Below, one piece after another: positions 15,777 through 25,652 of a stretch of 64,000 bases of DNA. The first letter of the stretch is position 1. Each line of letters opens with the position of its first letter. A program made the position numbers and the translations under genes. The stretch comes from Methanolobus sp. WCC4 (GTDB lineage: Archaea > Halobacteriota > Methanosarcinia > Methanosarcinales > Methanosarcinaceae). Below the pieces are notes generated by a model that worked only from the letters and a program-made list of their open reading frames with translations, was not told the DNA's origin and did not search any database. The stretch spans positions 372,001-436,000 of the forward strand of contig NZ_CP150629.1 in the NCBI RefSeq assembly GCF_038022665.1, in the 5' to 3' direction.

Positions 15777-16904
15777 TTACTTTCCAAGGACTATCCTTGC
15801 AATGTCATCACCAACATCTGATGTGCCTGCTGATCCACCCATGTCGTATGTCTGGACCTTTGCATCACGAATGTTGGTCTCGATAGCTGAGACAATAGCA
15901 TCTGCTGCTTCCTTCTCACCCATCTGTTCAATGAGCATAGCGCCTGCCCAGATAGTTGCGATAGGATTGACCTTGTTCTGGCCCTTGTACTTTGGTGCTG
16001 AACCGTGGATAGGCTCGAACATACTGGTACCTTCAGGGTTGATGTTTCCTCCAGGTGCGAGTCCAAGACCGCCCTGTACCATTGCTCCAAGATCAGTGAT
16101 AATGTCACCGAACATGTTTGGTGTTACAACCACATCGAACCATTCAGGATTCTTGACGAACCACATGGTCATTGCATCAACATAGTTGAAGTCTGTAGTG
16201 ACATCAGGATGCTTTTCAGCAATTGCATTGAACTCCTCTCTCCAGAATCCGTATATGTCTGAAAGGACGTTTGCCTTGTCAACTGATGATACATGCTTCT
16301 TGCTTTTCTCAGCAAGGTCGAATGCATAGTTGATAACTCTCTGTGTGCCTTCCTTTGAGATCATACCTACCTGGTAACCGATCTCCTCACTGTCAGTCTC
16401 GATGTCAAGACCGAACTTTGCGTTGTAAAGTGTTCTGTGAACCTCAAGAAGGTCCTTGCTTGTGCCTGACTTTGCACGTCCGCCGATTCCGATATAGAAG
16501 TCCTCGGTATTTTCCCTGACAACTGTAAAGTCAATGTCTGCAGGAGTCTTGTCCTTGATAGGGCACCATACGCCATCAAGAAGTTTTATTGGGCGCAGAT
16601 TGATGTACTGGTCGAAGTAGAACCTTGCAGCAAGCAGGATACCTTTCTCAAGTACACCAGGTGCGATCCTGTCGTCTCCAATGGAACCAAGATAGATTCC
16701 CTTGTAGCCTGAAAGCTCTTTCAGGGAATCCTCAGAGATAAGTTCCCCTGTTTCAAGATAGTGGTCTGCTCCGTGTGGGAACTCAACCCAGTCAACATCG
16801 AAACCGAATTTCTCACCTGCAGCATCGATTACCTTACGTCCTTCAGCAATGATCTCAGGTCCTATACCGTCTCCTGGAATTACAGGTATTTTATACTGTG
16901 TCAT
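15777..16904 (-). CDS. leuB: 3-isopropylmalate dehydrogenase family (LeuB/AksF type)
   Basis: 375 aa beta-decarboxylating dehydrogenase. Motifs: [10 protein letters not shown] at the start, [33 protein letters not shown] (catalytic K/D region), [17 protein letters not shown], and the NAD-selective [19 protein letters not shown]. Methanogens have paralogues for leucine (LeuB) and for the 2-oxosuberate/coenzyme B pathway (AksF), and motif reading does not separate them. Same strand and 52 nt downstream of the small dehydratase subunit gene, which must share its pathway. TTAGGTGTAA precedes both starts. Confidence 0.87.
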   Translation of the reverse strand: MTQYKIPVIPGDGIGPEIIAEGRKVIDAAGEKFGFDVDWVEFPHGADHYLETGELISEDSLKELSGYKGIYLGSIGDDRIAPGVLEKGILLAARFYFDQYINLRPIKLLDGVWCPIKDKTPADIDFTVVRENTEDFYIGIGGRAKSGTSKDLLEVHRTLYNAKFGLDIETDSEEIGYQVGMISKEGTQRVINYAFDLAEKSKKHVSSVDKANVLSDIYGFWREEFNAIAEKHPDVTTDFNYVDAMTMWFVKNPEWFDVVVTPNMFGDIITDLGAMVQGGLGLAPGGNINPEGTSMFEPIHGSAPKYKGQNKVNPIATIWAGAMLIEQMGEKEAADAIVSAIETNIRDAKVQTYDMGGSAGTSDVGDDIARIVLGK

Positions 16905-16956
16905 AATTACACCTAATATTGATATCGTGATATATTCTTGATATTTACCTGACAGA

Positions 16957-17436
16957 TCAGATGATCTGTCTTGTGTACTCGATCAGTCCGCCGGCATCCA
17001 TAATGCCCCTTACGAACTCAGGCAGAGGTGTTGCCTGATACTGTTCGCCCTTAGTGACGTTCTTTATAACACCTGATGCAAAGTCAACATCAAGCTCATC
17101 TCCATCATCTATATTGTCGGTATCAGGGCACTCAAGGAGTGCAACACCGATGTTGATGGAGTTCCTGAAGAAGATACGTGCGAATGACTTGGCGATCACA
17201 CAGCTGATCTTTGTTCCTTTCAATGCAATTGGAGCGTGCTCTCTTGAAGAACCGCATCCAAAATTGTTACCGGCAACGATGATGTCACCTTCTTTGACCT
17301 CACCAGGGAACTCAGGTCTCACACCTTCAAAAGCATGTGCTGCAAGTTCCTCAGGAGTATTCATGATCAAATACCTTCCCGGAATTACAGCATCAGTATC
17401 AACGTCGTCTCCGAATTTCCAGACTCTTCCGCTCAT
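16957..17436 (-). CDS. leuD: 3-isopropylmalate/homoaconitate dehydratase small subunit
   Basis: 159 aa swivelling-domain subunit. Signature: [17 protein letters not shown], then [18 protein letters not shown] (active-site loop, residues about 60-77) and [20 protein letters not shown]. Works with a large 4Fe-4S subunit not in this window. The loop that discriminates isopropylmalate from homoaconitate is near VIPGRYLI, but I cannot assign specificity. Probably co-transcribed with leuB. Confidence 0.88.
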   Translation of the reverse strand: MSGRVWKFGDDVDTDAVIPGRYLIMNTPEELAAHAFEGVRPEFPGEVKEGDIIVAGNNFGCGSSREHAPIALKGTKISCVIAKSFARIFFRNSINIGVALLECPDTDNIDDGDELDVDFASGVIKNVTKGEQYQATPLPEFVRGIMDAGGLIEYTRQII

Positions 17437-17625
17437 ATTTACACCTAATTAGTATTAATCGATAAGTATCATTAATGGATTTGAAACTATACCTTAGATA
17501 TCATCATCCTAAATAATACTACTGGCAAATCACTAATTGCAGAAATATCTTGCAGAGTAAAGGATCAGGAACTGCAGTGAACTATAACAGAGATCATTAA
17601 TAGTAGCAACCCTAAGGTTAAGGCA

Positions 17626-18069
17626 ATGGTCAGCAAAAAGGATCAACTCATATTGTCCATACTGCAAGAAGGAGCCAGGACACCGATATCAGAGATAGCA
17701 AAAGAGGTAGGTCTCAGCGAGAACGGGGTCAGATACAGACTCGAAAAGCTGGAAGATGAAGGATACATCAAGAACTATACAGTATTGCTGAACCCTAAGA
17801 AATTCGGAAAAAGTACCTTTGCGATCTTCAATCTTGAAATGGAACCAAAGAAGATGAGAGATAGCATCAAAAAACTGATGCTTATCGAAGAGTTCATCAA
17901 GATATACCAGACGACAGGCCAGTACTCTATTAAAGCATTCGGACTTTTTAATGATGAAGAGGAACTGACAAATTTCATTAACAATCGCCTTTTGTACGAG
18001 GTACCTGTCAGGAACTATAGTATAGAGATCATTACAAAGAGCATTAAGGACAGCATCTATCTTATCTGA
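17626..18069 (+). CDS. Lrp/AsnC-family transcription regulator
   Basis: 147 aa. N-terminal helix-turn-helix (LILSILQEGARTPISEIAKEV...NGVRYRLEKLEDEGYI, residues 5-50) and a C-terminal RAM-like alpha/beta domain with MLIEEFIKIYQTTGQYSIK and YSIEIITKS. Its 3' end overlaps that of ablB by 13 bp on the opposite strand. Located between leuD and the abl genes; either amino acid pathway could be its target, which is inference. SD is weak (AAGG). Confidence 0.9.
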   Translation: MVSKKDQLILSILQEGARTPISEIAKEVGLSENGVRYRLEKLEDEGYIKNYTVLLNPKKFGKSTFAIFNLEMEPKKMRDSIKKLMLIEEFIKIYQTTGQYSIKAFGLFNDEEELTNFINNRLLYEVPVRNYSIEIITKSIKDSIYLI

Positions 18070-18902
18070 TCAAGTCGTTTGTACCAGACATTCATACTTT
18101 CAATACCACCCGATATGTTGGTATTGTTCACAAGAGTACCTGCATAGACGTAGGAATTACGTGAGAACACTGTATTCATACCATATGATCTTGCCCTTGC
18201 GATCGTATACGCTGTTATGATATCCATTTCCCGCATCTTTTCTTCCATCTTACTCAGAAGATAATGAGAATATCCTTTACCCCTGAATTCAGGCAATGTT
18301 GCAAAATCTGTCATCTCAACATTTCTGTTCTGAACATCCATCTCACAGGATGCTATAGCAACAAGCTTCCCGTCTTTTCTAATACCAAAATAGATAAGAT
18401 CCTCATGCATCGTCCTTAGAAGATATAAAGGGTCCTGTATAGGGAACGGATAACTTGGGAATACCTTACCATATATCCCTGCCATTTCTTCAACATCCTC
18501 TTCTACACATATAGAGCACTCCTCATCATCCGAGAGTTCCACTTCTTTGGGACGACCGAGCTTTGAGAGGGCATTGCTCAGGACCGCTTCGACCTCATCA
18601 GGCACCTTTTCCCTTGAACGTTCATTTGAAAGGAACTTCGCCATGAAACTGGCAGCATCATTACCATTGTACATACCTGGCACATGGGCTTCTTCAACAT
18701 GACCCGAGCTCTGGAAATAGTTCCTTGCAGATGAGGGGATCTTAGAGAATATCTTTGAATAACCGTTCTCCTCAGCCAGACCCTCCACTTGAGAAGGCAA
18801 TTCCTCATAGTCCTCTGGTGAAAGTTTCATCAAATATACACGATCATTGAGAGAACCATGTTGGATGACCGATTTCCTTATTTTAATAACCTGATCACTC
18901 AA
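18057..18902 (-). CDS. ablB: Beta-lysine N6-acetyltransferase
   Basis: 281 aa from a TTG at 18902 with GGAGAGAAGG upstream, overlapping the ablA stop by 8 bp. GNAT fold in the C-terminal half: [22 protein letters not shown] includes the acetyl-CoA loop (RGKGYS), followed by [20 protein letters not shown]. Acetylates beta-lysine made by AblA to give N-epsilon-acetyl-beta-lysine, an osmolyte of salt-stressed methanosarcinal archaea. The overlap with ablA supports tight co-translation. Confidence 0.93.
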   Translation of the reverse strand: MSDQVIKIRKSVIQHGSLNDRVYLMKLSPEDYEELPSQVEGLAEENGYSKIFSKIPSSARNYFQSSGHVEEAHVPGMYNGNDAASFMAKFLSNERSREKVPDEVEAVLSNALSKLGRPKEVELSDDEECSICVEEDVEEMAGIYGKVFPSYPFPIQDPLYLLRTMHEDLIYFGIRKDGKLVAIASCEMDVQNRNVEMTDFATLPEFRGKGYSHYLLSKMEEKMREMDIITAYTIARARSYGMNTVFSRNSYVYAGTLVNNTNISGGIESMNVWYKRLDQIR

Positions 18903-20208
18903 CGTTCCTTCTCTCCATACGTTCGGTATCTTCAGGTACAAGACTTGTCACATCATCATGATCGGACAGCAACTTTGCAATTCCAACTGACTTGCATTCC
19001 TGCGCTTCATCAAGTTTTAGCTGCAATTTGCAACCATCGCATTTGCGATCACAATAAACAGCCTCATATGAATCAGGCTCTGCATATGTAGTGATAACAC
19101 CTTCGTAGTTCCTGAGGATCACCTTGTTGGTTGACCAGGATATCAGATAGTTTGGCATCACAGGGATCTTACCTCCGCCACCGGGAGCATCGATCACGTA
19201 TGAAGGAATGGCAAAACCACTTGTATGTCCTATGAGGTGCTCCATGATCTCCATACCTTTGCCTACGGAAGTCCTGAAATGAGTAAGACCTTCTGAGAGA
19301 TCACACTGATACAGGTAATAAGGTCTGACCCTGTTCTCCACCATTTTATGGAAGAGCCTCTTCAATATCCTGTAGCAATCGTTCACACCTGCAAGAAGAA
19401 CGGTCTGATTCCCTAGAGGTATACCTGCATCTGCAAGTTTTCTCAATGCTTCCTTTGATGAAGCCGTGACTTCACGAGGATGGTTGAAATGAGTATTCAC
19501 CCATACAGGGTGGTGTTTTTTCAATACGTCCACTAAATTATCCGTTATACGATAAGGGAGAACCACAGGCATTCTGCTACCGATCCTTATTACCTCTACA
19601 TGTGGAATAGCCCTCAATTCAGTAAGGATCCAGTCCAGGTACTCGTCTGAAAGCATGAAAGGATCCCCACCTGAAAGCAGTACATCCCTGACCTCCGGTG
19701 TATTTGCTATATACTCGATCCCTTTGAGTACCTCTTCCTTGTGAGGAATGGAATCAACATCCCCTACCTTTCTTTTTCTTGTGCAATGCCTGCAGTACAT
19801 TGAACATACATTGCTTATATGGAAAAGTACCCTGTCAGGATACCTGTGCGTTATACCGGGAACCGGGCTATCGTGGTCCTCACTTAAGGGGTCTGCCATC
19901 TCAGCGCATGAAACGATAAGCTCACTGGGGGATGGAAATGACTGCATGAAGATCGGATCGTTCCTGAAATCTTCAGCTTCTATCAATGATAGATAATAAG
20001 GTGTGATGGATAAAGGGAAGGTCTCAAGTGTCCTTTTAAGCGCGGTCCTTTCTCCCGCTTCGAATTCAATATTAAGAAGGGTCTCAAATGTGGATATATC
20101 AGTGACTGAATGTCTTAATTGCCATTTCCAGTCATTCCATTTTGTGAGAGGTTCTTCGGAATCAATTCTATCTACAATGCTTTGTTGCCTGTTCTCGTAT
20201 GATCTCAT
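18895..20208 (-). CDS. ablA: Lysine 2,3-aminomutase (radical SAM, PLP)
   Basis: 437 aa from the ATG at 20208 (AAGTGAT upstream); earlier in-frame starts give an implausible hydrophobic leader. The radical SAM cluster is CSMYCRHC (CxxxCxxC). [24 protein letters not shown] and the PLP-binding loop near [15 protein letters not shown] follow. C-terminal Cys motif CDRKCDGC, as in metal-binding KAM enzymes. Converts L-alpha-lysine to L-beta-lysine, the first osmolyte step. Promoter region 20209-20438 is AT-rich with TATA-like sequences; salt induction is expected from the family, not visible here. Confidence 0.95.
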   Translation of the reverse strand: MRSYENRQQSIVDRIDSEEPLTKWNDWKWQLRHSVTDISTFETLLNIEFEAGERTALKRTLETFPLSITPYYLSLIEAEDFRNDPIFMQSFPSPSELIVSCAEMADPLSEDHDSPVPGITHRYPDRVLFHISNVCSMYCRHCTRKRKVGDVDSIPHKEEVLKGIEYIANTPEVRDVLLSGGDPFMLSDEYLDWILTELRAIPHVEVIRIGSRMPVVLPYRITDNLVDVLKKHHPVWVNTHFNHPREVTASSKEALRKLADAGIPLGNQTVLLAGVNDCYRILKRLFHKMVENRVRPYYLYQCDLSEGLTHFRTSVGKGMEIMEHLIGHTSGFAIPSYVIDAPGGGGKIPVMPNYLISWSTNKVILRNYEGVITTYAEPDSYEAVYCDRKCDGCKLQLKLDEAQECKSVGIAKLLSDHDDVTSLVPEDTERMERRNVE

Positions 20209-20438
20209 CGAATCACTTATCAATATGATGTACAGAAGACGATGAAAAACAGAATTCCACATCATCAAATGCCGGGCGTTTAAAATGCAATGCTTGAAGC
20301 AAAATGGATATTGTGGCTGATCTTCTGTATTTGCTTATATATTCTAACCGCATCAACCAATCTCTTGTAGAAATATATAATTTGTTTTAAGATTATGCAG
20401 ATATACTGGCCGATCTTTGCATATAAAGAAGAAATGAA

Positions 20439-21695
20439 TTATGAAATGATCGAAGGGTCGTCCCCACCATGCCAGCTAAGACGTGGCCTGACCCTGATAA
20501 TATGATGAGCTTCAGTATTATCATCAACAACCAGTGCTGCCCCTTTCTCAGAACCCATATTCATTAGAGGCTCTGAAAAACTATCCATCATATAGGTCGG
20601 CCTGACAGATTCAAGAACATCGATATCATCCCGGGATGTGAGACGATGACATATCACTATGTCGGACTGTGAGAGAACATCAGGATGGATGGATGAAGGA
20701 CGCTGCGTTGCAAGTACCAGTGACAGACCGGGTTGTCTTCCCTGCTTCAGCCACTCGTTCAAAAGTATATCCGATGCAAGTGTTCTCCCCTCAGCCGGCA
20801 GGAACTGCTGGGCCTCATCGATGAACATCCAGACCATAGGAATCCCTTTTTCAACATCTTTATCGCCCATCATGGTCCGTTCATAGGAACGCCTTGCTTC
20901 AAGTCTGAGATGATAGATATTCCTGGCAATGGAACTCAGAAGTGCGGACCTTACAGCCTCGTTCCTAATAGTACTCACATCAATGACAGATGTTGAGCCT
21001 CCTTTGACGATAGACTCTATACCCTCACCTCTTTCAGCAAAAACACCCCATGATGAAGCTGTTCGAAAATGATTCTCCACAGCACCTTTTGTAACCAGGT
21101 CCGAACGCTCATCCTCCATTATCGAATCGATGATGTCATCAAAAGAGAATGATGGTTCTTTTTTCAGTTCATCTATGATCCTGATGATAAGCACACCCGG
21201 AGGGGAAACCGCATCTACATCGAAAAGCCTGCACCACTCATAACTGTCTATCTGAGATATCGGGACCGACAGCGGGCTGACATCTATATGCCTTTCCTCA
21301 TAACCTTTCAGGCTTCCTGCGGGTACGAAGACATCGACATCGAATCCTTTTGTTTCCATTCCCCACTCATCTATGAGGGAACTCTGCATCCCATTGTCTT
21401 TAGCAAGCGTCCAGAAGATACCCATGGTATCAATAACAACAGAAGCAACACCCATTCTTACCTCATCAGGAAGCAGCATCAGCTCCTCCATGAGGACAGC
21501 CATTGTATAGGACTTTCCATACCCCCTCTTACCTGCAATGAATATTGCATGTGGCCTGTTCGCATCAAGGGACACATGGGAGCCTGAAGAACGGTCGCGT
21601 GCAAGATATCTCCCCATATAGAGAAGGACTTCCTCATCATCCCCACCAAGGATGTACTGCTGTTTTGAAACACCTGCATCTAATGAGTAGGACAT
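20439..21695 (-). CDS. HerA-like DUF87 ATPase
   Basis: 418 aa. Walker A IFIAGKRGYGKSYTMAVL (about residues 51-68), Walker B WMFIDEAQQFLPAEGR (about 299-314), and a conserved VLATQRPSSIHPDVLSQ sensor segment. This is the FtsK/HerA P-loop family. The short N-terminal HAS-like barrel (DEEVLLYMGRYLARDRSS) is reduced compared with true HerA (about 500 aa). No NurA neighbour is present, so a stand-alone HerA-like role in DNA processing or translocation is likely but unproven. Confidence 0.85.
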   Translation of the reverse strand: MSYSLDAGVSKQQYILGGDDEEVLLYMGRYLARDRSSGSHVSLDANRPHAIFIAGKRGYGKSYTMAVLMEELMLLPDEVRMGVASVVIDTMGIFWTLAKDNGMQSSLIDEWGMETKGFDVDVFVPAGSLKGYEERHIDVSPLSVPISQIDSYEWCRLFDVDAVSPPGVLIIRIIDELKKEPSFSFDDIIDSIMEDERSDLVTKGAVENHFRTASSWGVFAERGEGIESIVKGGSTSVIDVSTIRNEAVRSALLSSIARNIYHLRLEARRSYERTMMGDKDVEKGIPMVWMFIDEAQQFLPAEGRTLASDILLNEWLKQGRQPGLSLVLATQRPSSIHPDVLSQSDIVICHRLTSRDDIDVLESVRPTYMMDSFSEPLMNMGSEKGAALVVDDNTEAHHIIRVRPRLSWHGGDDPSIIS

Positions 21696-21963
21696 AATGA
21701 AGTTGGAAGTCAGGTCACCGTATATAATATTTTTTATTTTGTGCTAAATTTCATAAGGTCCATTCTTAAAAATAATACGGAAAAATAAGACTCCCTAAAA
21801 TAAAAAGAGTGATTTGAACAAACTAATAAGATATATATAGGCCTACATATATCATGGAGTCGAGGAATCTCCGTCATCACATCATTCCCCTCTGATGCAT
21901 TGATCCTTTTTAATGTATCATACCCCAAACTTCACCCAAACCATCATTATGCGAGGTTCCTCG

Positions 21964-23358
21964 TTACTTCTTATCAATGTGTGACAATATACCTTTAGCA
22001 GCCAGTATGCCGGTTGCCGATGAATTAACAAGGTCCCGTGAAAGACCAGCACCGTCGCCTGCAACAAAAAGAGCAGGTATATTCGTTTGCATGGTTCGGT
22101 CAACATCTATTTTCAGTGAGTAGAACTTCACCTCAGGCGCGTAGAGAAGAGTGGAATCCGAATCTACACCCGGGATGATCATGCTCAGAACTTCCAGACC
22201 TTCTATGATATCCATTACCATCCTGTGAGGGAGGGCCATGGATATGTCCCCCGGGGTTACATCCTTCAGAGTATTGACAACTGCATTTCGGGAGATGCGG
22301 TCAGCTGTGGACCTTCGGCCCCGTTTCAGGTCACCAAGTCTCTGGACCACAGGCTTCCCTCCACCTATGGTGGTGGCGAGCTTTGCCACAGACCTTCCAT
22401 ATTTTATGGTGTTCTCCATTGGATGTGTCAGCTCCACATGCACAAGGAAAGCAAAATTGGTATTCTCCGAGACCCTGCTGTGCATGGAATGACCATTTGT
22501 CGCAACAAAACCCTCGTATTCCTCCTTGACCACAAAACCGTGCTCGTTGGTACAGAATGTCCTCACAAAATCATCGTATTTTCGTGTATAGATGTGGAAT
22601 TTAGGATCATGATTGATCCCTGTTACAGGATCCATTATAATGGAAGGCACTTCCACACGCACACCGATGTCCACCCCACTGTACGAGTAACTTATCGAGT
22701 GCCTGTTGACAAGATCGTTCATCCATTCATAACCCACCCTTCCGGGAGCAAGCAACGTATACTCTGCACGGAGGTCTTTGCTGTCAAAGAGGATGCCCTT
22801 ACATACCCCATCCTCCAAAATGATGTCCTCTACCTTTGAATCAAGGAGGAATTCAATTCCTCTTGAAACAAGGTCATTCTTCATATTTGCGATCAGAGCA
22901 GTGGAATTATCCGAACCGATGTGACGTTGTTTTATGTCTATGAACCTCGCTCCTGCAGAGGCTGCCCTGCGCTTCAACATCTCGGCGTCCCTGCCAGTGG
23001 CAGAATAGACCTTCTGTGGCGCACCATACTTCAGGTAGATATCATCCACATAGTCTACAAGCGCCCATGCTTCCGCATCATCACCCGTGAGCTCTGACAG
23101 GTCCCCGCCGATATCAGGTCTGAGGTTCAATGTCCCATCAGAATAGGCTCCAGAGCCCCCAACACCACAAAGAATGGAACATGGGGCACAGTGGCGACAA
23201 GACAGTACCGAGGACATCGGACAATGCCTTTTGTCTATATCCTTGCCCGCATCAACAACAAGTACCTTCAAACCCCGATCTGAAAGCCCATAGGCTGCAA
23301 AAAGTCCGGCTGGACCGGCACCCACGATAACAACATCATATTCTGTTGTGTCAGAAAT
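21964..23358 (-). CDS. FAD-dependent oxidoreductase (NAD(FAD)-utilising dehydrogenase type)
   Basis: About 464 aa. The Rossmann strand YDVVIVGAGPAGLFAAYGL needs codons upstream of the first GTG (23325). No ATG, GTG or TTG lies in frame before it, but an ATT at 23358 follows GGTGTGAT. The start is therefore uncertain and possibly non-canonical. Other motifs: CRHCAPCSILCG (Cys-rich), GGSGAYSDGTLNLRPDIGG, LLAPGRVGYEWM and a C-terminal NIPALFVAGDGAGLSRDLVNSSATGI. This matches the family of putative FAD dehydrogenases widespread in archaea; substrate unknown. A sequencing error at the 5' end would also explain the start. Confidence 0.8.
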   Translation of the reverse strand: MSDTTEYDVVIVGAGPAGLFAAYGLSDRGLKVLVVDAGKDIDKRHCPMSSVLSCRHCAPCSILCGVGGSGAYSDGTLNLRPDIGGDLSELTGDDAEAWALVDYVDDIYLKYGAPQKVYSATGRDAEMLKRRAASAGARFIDIKQRHIGSDNSTALIANMKNDLVSRGIEFLLDSKVEDIILEDGVCKGILFDSKDLRAEYTLLAPGRVGYEWMNDLVNRHSISYSYSGVDIGVRVEVPSIIMDPVTGINHDPKFHIYTRKYDDFVRTFCTNEHGFVVKEEYEGFVATNGHSMHSRVSENTNFAFLVHVELTHPMENTIKYGRSVAKLATTIGGGKPVVQRLGDLKRGRRSTADRISRNAVVNTLKDVTPGDISMALPHRMVMDIIEGLEVLSMIIPGVDSDSTLLYAPEVKFYSLKIDVDRTMQTNIPALFVAGDGAGLSRDLVNSSATGILAAKGILSHIDKK

Positions 23359-23368
23359 AGTATCACAC

Positions 23369-23395
23369 CCATGGCCCTTTTGAAGAGAGCCATGG
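23369..23395 (-). terminator. Hairpin between purP and the FAD gene
   Basis: Arms CCATGGC (23369-23375) and GCCATGG (23389-23395), 13-nt loop. It lies 16 nt beyond the purP stop and could attenuate readthrough into the downstream FAD gene. Confidence 0.35.
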
Positions 23396-23411
23396 ATAAT
23401 TATAGGCCGTA

Positions 23412-24479
23412 TTAAGATAAAATTTTATCCAGTTGACCTGTTCTACTTGCAAGCTTTATTTCCTGTGCGATCCTCTTGCCTGTGGAAAGGTCTGGCTCGA
23501 CAAGATCGGAATATGGAGATCCTGCAAGGTAGATATTGGTACCTGCAACGATACGCGCGGATATCTCAAAGACCTTGATCTCAAGCTTGTCGGTGACCAC
23601 TGTCTCAAGACAGAAAGGACCGATCATACCATCGAACAGTTCAAGGGACTGCTCAACTACCTTTTCTCCAAGAGAGAATATCTTTGGCAAAAGGGACTCC
23701 CTTGCAACGAGAGGGACATTTCCGGTTACAACATAGGATGGAATGATATCCGCCTCTTCAAGCTCCTTTGGGGAACCGAGCCTGAAGATCTCATCTGCAT
23801 TGGACTCAACCCTGCGGTCCATACTGAGCATCTCAAGGATACCATTGCTGAGCTTGTAACCTTCCTCCCTCAGTGGTGAATAGAAGAAATGGAGATAATA
23901 CCTTGTACCTACGATGAATTCCTGAACAGTGAACTTCTCATTAGGGTCGACATGCTCCTTGAACTCCTCATAGTTCTTGGCAACAAAGAAACCGCGGCCA
24001 CCTTTTGCACCGTGGTACTTGACCATGACAGGGCCATCTATCTCCTCCGGTTTGACGACCTTTGGCATCTCAAGTCCCGCGCCCTCCAGCCATACGCGCT
24101 CCATCTCCCTGTCGGACTCCCATTCAAGGACAGCACGGTTCCCGAAAGTAGGGATGGCAAGGTTTGCAAATGCCTCAGCACCCATGTATTCCACAAAGGA
24201 ACCGTGGGGGATGACGATAGCGTTCTTTGCCGTGAGCTGATCAAGGACGTTGGATATCTCCTTGTAACTGTCAACAACTATGAACTCGTCCGGTTTTGCA
24301 AGCGGGAAAGCATCATAGAATCTTGGTGGTTCCTTCACACAGATACCTATGGTCCTGAAGCCTTCCTTCCTTGCGCCGTAGAATATCTGAAGGCTTGAGT
24401 GAGAACAAACAGTGGCAATGCTCAGATCATTAAGGTCGTAGTTCTCAACAATTTCCATTATTCGTTCTTTAGTTATCAT
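23412..24479 (-). CDS. purP: 5-formaminoimidazole-4-carboxamide ribonucleotide synthetase
   Basis: 355 aa ATP-grasp enzyme. Uses formate and ATP to formylate AICAR in archaeal purine synthesis, replacing the folate-dependent PurH step. Motifs: ATVCSHSSLQIFYGARKEGF, AIVIPHGSFVEYMG, GPVMVKYHGAKGGRGFF (ATP-grasp lysine/glycine loop), FTVQEFIVGTRYYLHFFYSPL and VFEISARIVAGTNIY. Length is usual for PurP. ATG at 24479. Confidence 0.95.
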   Translation of the reverse strand: MITKERIMEIVENYDLNDLSIATVCSHSSLQIFYGARKEGFRTIGICVKEPPRFYDAFPLAKPDEFIVVDSYKEISNVLDQLTAKNAIVIPHGSFVEYMGAEAFANLAIPTFGNRAVLEWESDREMERVWLEGAGLEMPKVVKPEEIDGPVMVKYHGAKGGRGFFVAKNYEEFKEHVDPNEKFTVQEFIVGTRYYLHFFYSPLREEGYKLSNGILEMLSMDRRVESNADEIFRLGSPKELEEADIIPSYVVTGNVPLVARESLLPKIFSLGEKVVEQSLELFDGMIGPFCLETVVTDKLEIKVFEISARIVAGTNIYLAGSPYSDLVEPDLSTGKRIAQEIKLASRTGQLDKILS

Positions 24480-24590
24480 GATGTAATAGCCCCTAGAATT
24501 TACCCCATATTGTTCTATCTATTCTTTAACTTTACGAGTTACGCTTGAAATAGATTAAGACTTCGAACAGAATTGAACCTAAAGGAAGAA

Positions 24591-24598
24591 ATATAAAT
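24591..24598 (+). promoter_or_regulatory. TATA box of membrane HTH regulator gene
   Basis: ATATAAAT preceded by a purine-rich BRE-like AAGGAAGAA; centred 26 nt before the ATG at 24621, so the transcript is probably leaderless. Confidence 0.6.
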
Positions 24599-24620
24599 CA
24601 ATTTCCATATAGTACGATCC

Positions 24621-25637
24621 ATGGGAGATAACGAAGAAAGTACCAACTCCGACAAGGTCCTCATTGTCCCGCTCAGTGAGGACTCGAAGCGAATCACCCA
24701 GGTACTTTCAAATGAAAAAGCAATGAAGATGCTTGATATCCTTGCAGACAGGCCTATGTCCGCCAGCGATGTCGCTGAACAGCTCGAACTTCCACTTACA
24801 ACTGTCAAATACAACCTCGACGGACTTGTCGAAGCGGACCTCATCAAAGTTAAAGAGACAAAGTGGAGCAAAAAGGGAAGGCAGATCAAGATATACGAAC
24901 CTGTCCAGAAATTCATCGTCGTTGCTCCGGGGAGTACAAAGGACGACAGGTCATCCATCATAAGCATGCTGAAGAAGTATCTGGGACTTGTTGCAGGCGC
25001 GGTCTTTGCCGCAACCGGGCTGGAAGCCCTCACAAGAAGTTTTAGTATGGGTGCCGCACCTGCGATGTCACAGGAAGCTTCAACTTCCCCTGTTCCTGGA
25101 GAAGAGCCCATGGCTTTTATGGCCAAAGATGTTGCTGAAGAAGATATTGTGGCAGATGAACTCGTTGTGAACGAGGAGATGCCCGAAGAAACAGCACTGG
25201 AAATTGAGACAGATGCTGAAAGCACAGAAATGACAGACATAGCAACAGATGACAGCGTGGATGTTCCTATCGAAGAAGAGATGCCTGTTGAGGAAGCAAT
25301 GGAATATGAAGTACCTGCTGAGGAGATGAGTGCTGATGGCATCCCCGGTGTCGACGAGGTAAGCCCGGAGATGGTAGCTTCCTCCGCACCCAATGGGAGT
25401 GAGGCCGGTGCCGGCCTTATGAGAGATGGGATGGCAAATGTCACCGGTAACCAGAAAGAGACCCTTCCTGTAACCCAGGCATTCACAGATAACATGACAG
25501 CAGTTGCTGAACCGGCAGGCAGCATCTTCAGGGACGGACTCCTGTCCCATATCAGCGTATGGTTCTTTTTCGGATGCCTATTCATCATAACCCTTCTGTT
25601 CGTGAGAGAAATGTATTATAGAAAAAAGAACATATGA
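24621..25637 (+). CDS. Membrane-anchored ArsR-like winged-helix regulator
   Basis: 338 aa. The winged helix (about residues 25-90) has KAMKMLDILADRPMSASDVA, LPLTTVKYNLDGLVEADLI and a basic wing KWSKKGRQIKIYEP. Then comes a hydrophobic helix (YLGLVAGAVFAATGLEAL, about 117-134). A long Glu-rich low-complexity region (about 150-260) follows, and a C-terminal membrane helix (SVWFFFGCLFIITLLFV) with basic end YYRKKN. This suggests a DNA-binding domain in the cytoplasm tied to the membrane, with an acidic stalk, possibly a one-component surface sensor. Fifteen nt before truA, so possibly co-transcribed. Confidence 0.85.
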   Translation: MGDNEESTNSDKVLIVPLSEDSKRITQVLSNEKAMKMLDILADRPMSASDVAEQLELPLTTVKYNLDGLVEADLIKVKETKWSKKGRQIKIYEPVQKFIVVAPGSTKDDRSSIISMLKKYLGLVAGAVFAATGLEALTRSFSMGAAPAMSQEASTSPVPGEEPMAFMAKDVAEEDIVADELVVNEEMPEETALEIETDAESTEMTDIATDDSVDVPIEEEMPVEEAMEYEVPAEEMSADGIPGVDEVSPEMVASSAPNGSEAGAGLMRDGMANVTGNQKETLPVTQAFTDNMTAVAEPAGSIFRDGLLSHISVWFFFGCLFIITLLFVREMYYRKKNI

Positions 25638-25652
25638 GGCCAGAGTGATGGT

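Noticed and set aside
21830-21940. Possible small RNA: TATA-like AGATATATATAG followed by small hairpins
   Set aside because: Short weak stems, TATA spacing to the only mini-frame too short, no U-tract terminator; not enough support.
24539-25588. Long minus-strand Ser-rich frame
   Set aside because: Shadow of the Glu-rich regulator on the plus strand; Ser-rich composition is what antisense of Glu/Asp/Thr codons gives, and it has no domain.
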